DNA from: Thiobacter sp964445085
Lineage (GTDB): Bacteria > Pseudomonadota > Gammaproteobacteria > Burkholderiales > Thiobacteraceae
Direction: 5' to 3'
DNA: 9,355 nt
Assembly: GCA_964445085.1 (NCBI GenBank)
Contig: CAYUJV010000108.1
Coordinates: forward strand, 1 to 9,355
Under the pieces are notes generated by a model, which saw only the letters and a program-made list of their open reading frames with translations, did not search any database and had not been told where the DNA came from. Position 1 is the first letter of the stretch. Each line of letters starts with the position of its first letter. The position numbers and the translations under genes are program-made. Shown piece by piece: positions 1 to 5,507 of the stretch.

Positions 1-1
1 G

Positions 2-763
2 GGCGGCCTGGGTTTCTCCATGAAGTGGAACATGGGCTGGATGAACGACACCCTCAGCTATTTCGAGCACGACCCGGTGCACCGCCGCTACCACCACAAC
101 CAGCTCACCTTCGGCCAGCTCTACTCCTACACCGAAAACTTCGTGCTGCCCTTCTCCCACGACGAAGTGGTGCACGGCAAGCGCTCGCTGCTGGACAAGA
201 TGCCGGGGGATGCCTGGCAGAAATTCGCCAACCTGCGCCTGCTCTTCGCCTATCAGATGACCTATCCAGGCAAGAAGCTCAACTTCATGGGCAACGAAAT
301 CGCCCAGGGCCGGGAATGGAACGTGGGCCAGCAACTGGAATGGGATCTGCTCGGCGTGGACTGGCACAGAGGCGTGCAGACCTGCCTGCGCGACCTGAAC
401 CAGCTCTACCGCGACACGCCGGCGCTGCACGAGCTGGACTTCGCCCACGAAGGCTTCCAGTGGATCGACTGCCACGACGCCGACCAGTCCACCCTGAGCT
501 ACGTGCGCCGCGACCGGCACGGCGGCTTCGTGGTCGTCGCCCTCAATTTCACCCCGGTGCCGCGCACGGATTACCGCATCGGCGTGCCCCAGGGCGGCTG
601 GTACGGCGAGGCCTTCAACAGCGACTCCGCCTATTACCGCGGCAGCAACACCGGCAACGGCCACGGGCTGCACGCCGACGACATCCCGTGGATGGGTTTC
701 TCCCACTCGCTGCGCATCACCTTGCCGCCGCTGGCCGGCATCGTCCTCAAGCTCGAAGGCTGA
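2..763 (+). CDS. glgB: 1,4-alpha-glucan branching enzyme, C-terminal part (5' truncated by window edge)
   Basis: Glycogen branching enzyme (GH13) cuts alpha-1,4 glucan chains and re-attaches the pieces as alpha-1,6 branches in the cytoplasm. The frame is open from base 2, so 253 residues are visible, roughly the last third of a protein that is usually about 630-730 residues long. Visible residues 1-18 read GGLGFSMKWNMGWMNDTL, a block typical of GlgB. The GH13 region IV motif FSHDEVVHGK follows and carries the conserved His-Asp pair, then MPGDAWQKFANLR and FMGNEIAQGREWN. The C-terminal all-beta amylase domain includes NFTPVPRTDYR and ends LPPLAGIVLKLEG. The catalytic nucleophile Asp and acid/base Glu should lie off the left edge and cannot be checked. 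The stop TGA is one base before the pgi start, so the two genes are very likely co-transcribed. An ATG inside this stretch at position 20 is an internal Met, not the start. Confidence 0.97.
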   Translation, partial: GGLGFSMKWNMGWMNDTLSYFEHDPVHRRYHHNQLTFGQLYSYTENFVLPFSHDEVVHGKRSLLDKMPGDAWQKFANLRLLFAYQMTYPGKKLNFMGNEIAQGREWNVGQQLEWDLLGVDWHRGVQTCLRDLNQLYRDTPALHELDFAHEGFQWIDCHDADQSTLSYVRRDRHGGFVVVALNFTPVPRTDYRIGVPQGGWYGEAFNSDSAYYRGSNTGNGHGLHADDIPWMGFSHSLRITLPPLAGIVLKLEG

Positions 764-764
764 C

Positions 765-2405
765 ATGGCATCGCTCACCCGCTCGCCGGCATGGAAGGCG
801 CTCAAGGCGCATCACAAGGAAATCTCCGCGGTCCACCTGCGCGACCTGTTCGCGCAGGATGCGCAGCGCTTCGACAGGTTCTCCCTGCGCCTGGGGGACC
901 TGCTGCTGGATTACTCCAAGAACATCGTCACCGTGGACACCATGCGCCTGCTGTTCGACCTGGCGCGCGAGACCGGCGTGATGGAACAGGCCGCCCGCAT
1001 GTTCAACGGCGACAAGATCAACTTCACCGAAGGGCGCGCGGTGCTGCACGTCGCCCTGCGCAACCGCAGCAACCGGCCGATCAGCGTGGACGGCCGCGAC
1101 GTCATGCCGCGGGTGAACCGGGTGCTCGCGCACATGCGCGAGTTCAGCGAGCGGGTGCGCGGCGGCGCGTGGAAGGGTTACACCGGCAAGGCCATCACCG
1201 ACATCGTCAACATCGGCATCGGCGGCTCCGACCTCGGCCCGGTGATGGCGACGGAGGCGCTCAAGCCCTACGCCGGACACATCAGGCCCCATTTCGTGTC
1301 CAACATCGACGGCACGCATCTGTCCGAGACGCTGAAGACGCTGAGCCCCGAGACGACCCTGTTCATCGTCTCCTCCAAGACTTTCACCACCCAGGAAACG
1401 CTCACCAACGCCCACTCCGCGCGCACCTGGTTCCTCACCGCGGCCGAGGATCACCGCGCCATCGCGAAGCACTTCGTCGCCGTCTCCACCAATGCCGAGG
1501 AAGTGAAGAAGTTCGGCATCGACACCCGCAACATGTTCGAGTTCTGGGACTGGGTGGGCGGCCGCTATTCGCTCTGGTCCGCCATCGGCCTGTCCATCGC
1601 GCTCACCATCGGCATGGACAACTTCGAGGCCCTGCTCGCCGGCGCCCACGAGATGGACGAGCACTTCCGCAGCGCGCCGCCGGAACAGAACCTGCCGCTG
1701 ATCATGGGCCTGCTCGGCGTCTGGTACGGCGACTTCTTCGGCGCCGACACCCATGCGGTGCTGCCCTACGACCAGTACCTGCACCGCTTCCCGGCCTATC
1801 TGCAGCAGCTGGACATGGAGAGCAACGGCAAGCGCGTGCGCAGGGATCGCAAGGTCGTGGATTACTCGACCGGGCCGGTGCTGTGGGGCGAGCCGGGGAC
1901 CAACGGCCAGCATTCCTTCTACCAGCTGATTCACCACGGCACCAAGCTCATCCCCGCGGATTTCATCGCGCCGATGACGAGCCACAACCCCATCGGCGAG
2001 CACCATGCCATCCTGCTCTCCAACTTCTTCGCCCAGACCGAGGCGCTGATGCGCGGCAAGACCGAGGCCGAGGTGCGCGCGGAACTGGAGCGGGCGGGCC
2101 TGAGCGGCCGCAAGCTGGAGCAGCTCGTTCCGCACAAGGTCTTCCCCGGCAACCGCCCCACCAATTCCATCCTGTTCCGCAAGCTGGATCCCGCCACCCT
2201 GGGCCGGCTCGTCGCGCTGTACGAGCACAAGGTGTTCGTGCAGGGCACGATCTGGGGCATCAATTCCTTCGACCAGTGGGGCGTGGAACTCGGCAAGCAG
2301 CTGGCGCAGAAGATCCAGCCGGAGCTGAAGGGCGATGCGGCGGTGACGAGCCATGACAGCTCGACCAATGGGTTGATCAATTACTACAAGGCGAATCGCC
2401 GCTAG
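765..2405 (+). CDS. pgi: Glucose-6-phosphate isomerase
   Basis: This enzyme interconverts glucose 6-phosphate and fructose 6-phosphate in the cytoplasm, linking glycolysis, gluconeogenesis and glycogen metabolism. It has 546 residues, full length for the large bacterial Pgi type (about 545-550). Both family signatures are present: DWVGGRYSLWSAIGL at 262-276 and FDQWGVELGK at 502-511. By comparison with characterised isomerases, the catalytic residues are E352 (in MESNGK), H383 (in TNGQHSFYQ) and K511. The phosphate-binding stretches IGIGGSDLGP (150-159) and SSKTFTTQET (203-212) are intact. The ATG follows the glgB stop as TGA-C-ATG, with a weak AAGG as possible ribosome-binding site inside the end of glgB, so translation is probably coupled. 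The gene ends 14 bp before the convergent stop of the btuF-like gene, and I see no good terminator in that gap. A 535-codon open frame opposite this gene is a GC-driven shadow. Confidence 0.98.
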   Translation: MASLTRSPAWKALKAHHKEISAVHLRDLFAQDAQRFDRFSLRLGDLLLDYSKNIVTVDTMRLLFDLARETGVMEQAARMFNGDKINFTEGRAVLHVALRNRSNRPISVDGRDVMPRVNRVLAHMREFSERVRGGAWKGYTGKAITDIVNIGIGGSDLGPVMATEALKPYAGHIRPHFVSNIDGTHLSETLKTLSPETTLFIVSSKTFTTQETLTNAHSARTWFLTAAEDHRAIAKHFVAVSTNAEEVKKFGIDTRNMFEFWDWVGGRYSLWSAIGLSIALTIGMDNFEALLAGAHEMDEHFRSAPPEQNLPLIMGLLGVWYGDFFGADTHAVLPYDQYLHRFPAYLQQLDMESNGKRVRRDRKVVDYSTGPVLWGEPGTNGQHSFYQLIHHGTKLIPADFIAPMTSHNPIGEHHAILLSNFFAQTEALMRGKTEAEVRAELERAGLSGRKLEQLVPHKVFPGNRPTNSILFRKLDPATLGRLVALYEHKVFVQGTIWGINSFDQWGVELGKQLAQKIQPELKGDAAVTSHDSSTNGLINYYKANRR

Positions 2406-2419
2406 TCAAAGCGCAGGCG

Positions 2420-3304
2420 CTACCGCGCTGCCCGCGCCCGCTGCAGGTCCTCGCACAGCGTGCTCACGCCCTCCAGCATGCGCGGCGTCGCCCGGTGCAT
2501 CAGGTCCGCATCCGAGAAATACACATGCCCGGCCGCCACGGCACGCAACCGCGTCTGGTTACGCCATTCCGCAAGCAGCGTGCCCCGGTTCGCCGCCGCG
2601 CCGCTGACGATGATGACGTCCGGGTTGGCCGCGAGCAGCGCCTCCATTGACACCGTCGGAGCCAGCGTCGGCAGATCGGCAAACACATTGCGTCCGCCGC
2701 ACAGGCGGATCGCTTCGCTGATGATGTGCTGGCCGTTGATGGTCATCAGCGGTTCGTGCCAGATCTGATAGAACACGCTCACCGGCGTGCGGCCCGCATA
2801 GCGGTTGCGCAGCAGACGCAGGTCATTGCGGAACTGGTAGGCCGCGCGCGTGGCGTCGTAGCCGGTGCCGGCCAGACGCCCGATGAGCTCGATCAGGCGC
2901 GGGATGTCTTCGAGGTGGCGCGGCTCGGTGACGAGCACCGGAATCCCCAGGGCTTCGAGGCGCTCCACGTCCGCGCGCTGGCCGCCGGAGCGCCACGCCA
3001 GCACGAGACCCGGCTTGAGCGCGACGATGCGTTCAAGATCGGCCTTGCCGGCGCCGCCGATGACCGGCAGCGTGCGCGCCGCCGGCGGATAGTCGCTGTC
3101 GGCGGAGACGCCGACCAGCCTGCTTCCCGCCCCCGCGGCGAACACCAGTTCAGTGAGATGCGGCGCGAGGGTGACGATGCGCTGGACGGGTGCCTGCACG
3201 CGAACGAGCTCGCCGCGATCATCCCGCACCTGGAGCGGCGCGGCATGGGCGATCGCGGCACCCAGCCACAGCATCAGGAGGAAGCAGAGGCGCCAGCGCT
3301 GCAT
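2420..3304 (-). CDS. btuF: Cobalamin-binding periplasmic protein, BtuF-like
   Basis: This is a probable periplasmic substrate-binding protein of a vitamin B12/cobinamide ABC importer. It has 294 residues. Residues 1-21 form a Sec signal peptide (MQRWRLCFLLMLWLGAAIAHA) cleaved at AHA-AP. There is no lipobox cysteine, so the protein should be soluble. The mature part matches E. coli BtuF in several blocks: RIVTLAPHLTELVFAAGAG (42-60), GVSADSDYPP (65-74), LERIVALKPGLVLAWRSG (90-107) and SMEALLAANPDVIIVSG (219-235). E91 and E221 sit where BtuF carries the two glutamates that dock onto arginines of the BtuC permease, which argues for a genuine ABC partner. None is encoded in the window. The start at 3304 is chosen because it opens the signal peptide; the same frame runs open upstream to 3961 inside the preceding genes. 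No convincing Shine-Dalgarno is seen, and the gene starts 11 bases after the phosphatase stop, so coupling is likely. Heme- or siderophore-binding relatives share this fold, so the ligand is inferred. Confidence 0.85.
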   Translation of the reverse strand: MQRWRLCFLLMLWLGAAIAHAAPLQVRDDRGELVRVQAPVQRIVTLAPHLTELVFAAGAGSRLVGVSADSDYPPAARTLPVIGGAGKADLERIVALKPGLVLAWRSGGQRADVERLEALGIPVLVTEPRHLEDIPRLIELIGRLAGTGYDATRAAYQFRNDLRLLRNRYAGRTPVSVFYQIWHEPLMTINGQHIISEAIRLCGGRNVFADLPTLAPTVSMEALLAANPDVIIVSGAAANRGTLLAEWRNQTRLRAVAAGHVYFSDADLMHRATPRMLEGVSTLCEDLQRARAAR

Positions 3305-3308
3305 CGCA

Positions 3309-3329
3309 CCGGGCGTCAGAGCGCCCCGG
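3309..3329 (-). promoter_or_regulatory. Hairpin spanning the phosphatase stop codon just before the btuF-like start
   Basis: On the minus strand an arm CCGGGGCG (3329-3322) faces CGCCCGG (3315-3309) across the loop CTCTGA, with one bulged G. The upstream gene's TGA stop lies at the loop/arm edge, and the hairpin ends four bases before the ATG at 3304. It has no T-tract, so it is unlikely to be a terminator. In the mRNA it could affect re-initiation at the btuF-like gene or mark an mRNA stability boundary. Function is inferred only. Confidence 0.35.
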
Positions 3330-3924
3330 CGTGGAAACGCAGCTGCGGCACCGCCCCGGCCCCCTCGCCTTCCACGGTGATGCGGGTGATGCCCGCGCTG
3401 GGCACGTCGATGAAGTAGGTGCGCGCCAGGGGCATGCCCAGCACATGGGCCAGGGCCATGCGAATGACTCCCGCGTGACACACCAGCAGCACGTGCTTGC
3501 CGCGGTGCGCCGTGAGCAGGTCGTTCCAGGCGGCGCTCACGCGCGCGAGAAACTGCTCCAGCGGTTCCGCCCCGGCGGGGCGCTGGCCGATGGGATCGCG
3601 CCGGAAGCGCGCGATGATGTCCGGGTCGCTGGCCTTGAGCTCGTCGGCGCTGCGTCCCTCCCACTCGCCGAATCCTGCTTCCATGAAGCGCGGATCGGTG
3701 CTGAGGGGAAGCCCGTGGCGCTGCGCCAGCTCGCTGGCGAAAGCGTGGCAACGCGACAGGGGTGAGCTGACGATGTGCTGCCAGGGCCTGTGCTCGCCCA
3801 CGGCGGCGCGCATCTGGCGCCAGCCCTTTTCGCTCAGCGGGTCGTCGATCTGGCCGCGATACCTGCGGCCGCCGACCGGCTCGCCGTGGCGCATCAGGTC
3901 GATGGTGGTGACGTTCCCGGACAT
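3316..3924 (-). CDS. Histidine phosphatase family protein, CobC-like (possible alpha-ribazole phosphatase)
   Basis: This is a cytoplasmic member of the histidine phosphatase (phosphoglycerate mutase-like) superfamily, 202 residues, the usual size for the CobC/GpmB group. The phospho-accepting motif LMRHGEP is at 10-16 (R12, H13, G14). R58 in SSPLSRC, the acid E82 in MEAGFGEWEG and the second histidine H150 in VCHAGVIR complete the active site. CobC removes the 5'-phosphate from alpha-ribazole phosphate or adenosylcobalamin phosphate in the late cobalamin pathway. The family is broad, and the cobalamin role rests on the neighbouring btuF-like and CobD/CbiB-family genes. The start at 3924 places the RHG motif near the N-terminus as is normal; the frame stays open further upstream only as a shadow of the preceding gene. 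GAGG directly abuts the ATG, too close for good spacing, and the previous stop is 14 bases upstream, so coupling is likely. Confidence 0.85.
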   Translation of the reverse strand: MSGNVTTIDLMRHGEPVGGRRYRGQIDDPLSEKGWRQMRAAVGEHRPWQHIVSSPLSRCHAFASELAQRHGLPLSTDPRFMEAGFGEWEGRSADELKASDPDIIARFRRDPIGQRPAGAEPLEQFLARVSAAWNDLLTAHRGKHVLLVCHAGVIRMALAHVLGMPLARTYFIDVPSAGITRITVEGEGAGAVPQLRFHAGAL

Positions 3925-3938
3925 CCTCGGCACGGCGC

Positions 3939-4862
3939 TCAGCGCGCCGCCCACTGCGCAAGCGTCAGCAGCAGCAGGACCGCCAGCCACAGCGCGACGG
4001 TGCGCCAGATCAGGCCGACCGCGCTGTCGACGTGGTCGGCATCCGCCTCGTCGCCCAGGCCCAGCTCCGGCCGCACCTCGACCCGGCCTTCGTATTCGAG
4101 CGGATCGCCCAGGCGCACGCCCAGGGCGCCGGCGCCGGCGGCCAGGACGATGCCCTGCACCGGATTGATCCAGCTCGCAGCCTGCTCGCGCCAGCAGTGG
4201 ATGGCGTCTTCGAAATTGCCAACGACGGCGAAGCTCAGCGCGAGCAGCCGCACCGGAATCCAATCCAGCCACTCGAACACGGTCGCGGTGAACAGGCCGA
4301 AGCGTCCGAATTCATGGGGATCGAGCACGCCCCATTTCTGGTACAGGATGTGCGCGAGACGATAGATCACCGCGCCCGCCGGCCCCAGGATCACGAACCA
4401 CACGAACACGCCGAAGAACTGGCGGTGGCCGCAGGCGAACAGGCGCTCGATGGTGAGGCGGGAGATGGCATTGGCGCTGAGTCCATCGGCGCTGGCGCCC
4501 TGCCATTGGGCCAGCGCCTGACGCGCTTCGTCCACCTCGCCGCTGCGCACGGACTGCGCGATGTGGCTCGCCGTGTCGCCGAAATGCTTGATGCCGAGGG
4601 TGACGTAGAGCACGCCCACGCTGAACAGCAGCGCCAGGGGCGTACTCGCCAGGCGCAGCCCGTAGTAGGCAATGCCGACGGCCAGCGCGGCCGGCAGCAC
4701 CGCCAGCGCCCACGCCAGCACGCCATAGCGGTAGCGCCCGCCATTGAGCTGGCGCTCGAGAAAATTCGCATAGCGCGCGAACTGGACGTAGAGCTGGATG
4801 CGGTGTTTGAGCGGATGGAAGTGCTCCAGCAGCAGGACGCCGACCAGGGAGAAGAAACTCAT
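3939..4862 (-). CDS. CobD/CbiB-family integral membrane protein, AmpE-like
   Basis: This is a multi-pass inner-membrane protein of 307 residues. Hydrophobic segments lie near 3-13, 47-67, 74-90, 148-170, 190-215, 234-248 and 286-303. The family name comes from CbiB/CobD, which joins aminopropanol phosphate to adenosylcobyric acid. Two features recall the superfamily: the C-terminal block GAGALGVRLGDPLEYEG (243-259) and FEWLDWIPVRLLAL (196-209) with AVVGNFEDAIHCW (212-224). The second block is also very like AmpE (LDWVPVRL followed by A-W). The CbiB block TVAENTVDG is replaced here by LTIERLFACGHRQFF (136-150). The start at 4862 is preceded by GGAG with reasonable spacing, and the upstream stop forms TGA-C-ATG, indicating coupling. 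I read it as the uncharacterised betaproteobacterial paralogue rather than a proven cobinamide-phosphate synthase. A signalling or envelope role like that of AmpE is an equally fair guess. Confidence 0.8.
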   Translation of the reverse strand: MSFFSLVGVLLLEHFHPLKHRIQLYVQFARYANFLERQLNGGRYRYGVLAWALAVLPAALAVGIAYYGLRLASTPLALLFSVGVLYVTLGIKHFGDTASHIAQSVRSGEVDEARQALAQWQGASADGLSANAISRLTIERLFACGHRQFFGVFVWFVILGPAGAVIYRLAHILYQKWGVLDPHEFGRFGLFTATVFEWLDWIPVRLLALSFAVVGNFEDAIHCWREQAASWINPVQGIVLAAGAGALGVRLGDPLEYEGRVEVRPELGLGDEADADHVDSAVGLIWRTVALWLAVLLLLTLAQWAAR

Positions 4863-4863
4863 G

Positions 4864-5394
4864 TCAACGCTCCATTTCCACGGACAGGTCGCCGACCGCA
4901 TACACCTCGGGCGGGCTGTCGTAGATTTCCACCGTGGGCATGCGGATTTCGAGCCGACGCTGCTTCAGATATTCGTACAAGGCCTGGTAGGCCTTGCTCG
5001 GGGCCAGCAGCGCCGCCGCATGCACCTGCGCCACCAGGACCGGGCGCGCCGGGATGGTGCCGACCTTGAGCGGCGGCTTGACCTCAACCGCGGGATCGAT
5101 GAGATAACCGGTCTGCGCGCGCAAGTTGCTGCGCTGCACCTTGCGCGGATCGTCCAGCAGCACGGTGATCGCCGCGCCGCGCCGGATGCCCTGCTCGTCC
5201 AGGGCGCGGCGCACCTTGCCCTCCGTCTCCGGCAGCTTGGAGTAATCGCCCTCATGATCGAGGTAGGCGAAGCGGTACGGCCCGCGCTGGGCTTCGGTGA
5301 TCGTGACGCTGTTGAAGCCGCCCCACCACCAGAAGACTGCAAGCAGAGGAACGACGAAGGCGACCAGGATCGCCAGCCAGTGTTTTTTGAGCAA
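4864..5394 (-). CDS. Membrane-anchored GyrI-like small-molecule-binding domain protein (TTG start)
   Basis: The protein has 176 residues: a short basic N-terminus (KKH), one hydrophobic anchor at about 6-26 (WLAILVAFVVPLLAVFWWWG), then a GyrI-like/AraC-effector-binding domain. The domain shows the pattern LDHEGDYSKLPET (45-57), a central RSNLRAQTGYLID strand region, AYQALYEYLKQRRLE near 134-148 and the closing PTVEIYDSPPE segment. GyrI-like domains bind hydrophobic or cationic small molecules, and some members inhibit gyrase or hydrolyse reactive compounds. Here the domain most likely faces the periplasm behind a single anchor, so it cannot act on gyrase. The start must be TTG at 5394: an in-frame TGA sits immediately upstream, GGGAG lies about 6 bases before it, and no in-frame ATG occurs until deep in the protein. 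It is the first gene of the minus-strand operon. The ligand is unknown. Confidence 0.82.
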   Translation of the reverse strand: MLKKHWLAILVAFVVPLLAVFWWWGGFNSVTITEAQRGPYRFAYLDHEGDYSKLPETEGKVRRALDEQGIRRGAAITVLLDDPRKVQRSNLRAQTGYLIDPAVEVKPPLKVGTIPARPVLVAQVHAAALLAPSKAYQALYEYLKQRRLEIRMPTVEIYDSPPEVYAVGDLSVEMER

Positions 5395-5421
5395 TCAGGA
5401 CTCCCGGCGAAAGGATGGGCA

Positions 5422-5433
5422 CGCGGGCCCGCG
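5422..5433. repeat. Perfect 12-bp palindrome in divergent intergenic region
   Basis: CGCGGGCCCGCG reads the same on both strands. It lies between the TTG start of the GyrI-like gene (28 bp away) and the -10 box of the hydrolase gene. With no central loop it is better suited to a dimeric DNA-binding protein than to an RNA hairpin. In a GC-rich genome a palindrome of this kind can arise by chance, so a role is only possible. Confidence 0.45.
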
Positions 5434-5438
5434 AAGAT

Positions 5439-5453
5439 GCCCGTTCGACGGGC
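5439..5453. promoter_or_regulatory. Inverted repeat over the -35 region of the MBL hydrolase promoter (possible operator)
   Basis: GCCCGT-TCG-ACGGGC has six-base perfect arms around a three-base centre. It covers the place where the -35 element of the plus-strand promoter should be, given the -10 at 5466-5471. On the minus strand it would lie in or near the leader of the GyrI-like operon. Position and symmetry fit a regulator-binding site or a small leader hairpin. No T-tract follows on either strand, so it is not a terminator. Confidence 0.4.
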
Positions 5454-5465
5454 TTCGGCGCTGTT

Positions 5466-5471
5466 TATAAT
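5466..5471 (+). promoter_or_regulatory. Consensus -10 box (TATAAT) for the MBL hydrolase gene
   Basis: A perfect TATAAT occurs in otherwise GC-rich DNA, 36 bases before the ATG at 5508, predicting a start of transcription near 5478 and a leader of about 30 nt. At the proper distance upstream there is only a poor -35 match (around 5443-5449, inside the inverted repeat), suggesting dependence on an activator or control by a repressor. Read on the other strand, the same AT patch gives TATTAT (5472-5467), a possible -10 for the divergent GyrI-like operon. Confidence 0.55.
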
Positions 5472-5507
5472 ACCGGAATTCCCCGCACCCATCGACGTGG
5501 AGGATCC

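Noticed and set aside
747..2354. A 535-codon open frame on the minus strand opposite pgi
   Set aside because: It lies wholly antisense to an intact pgi with all motifs. The translation is low-complexity and Ala/Arg/Gly/His-rich with no recognisable domain, as expected of codon bias in GC-rich DNA.
2406..2421. Small inverted repeat AGCGC-AG-GCGCT between pgi and the btuF-like gene as a terminator
   Set aside because: The arms are five bases with a two-base loop, partly inside the btuF-like stop codon, and no T-tract follows on either strand.
3305..3961. Upstream extension of the btuF-like frame to 3961
   Set aside because: The extension overlaps the histidine phosphatase in another frame, is Arg/Ala/His-rich, and precedes a clear signal peptide that must be N-terminal.
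5395..5507. Cobalamin riboswitch upstream of the cobalamin-like operon
   Set aside because: The gap is too short for the roughly 200-nt element, and I see no B12-box-like sequence; the structures present are short DNA-type inverted repeats.
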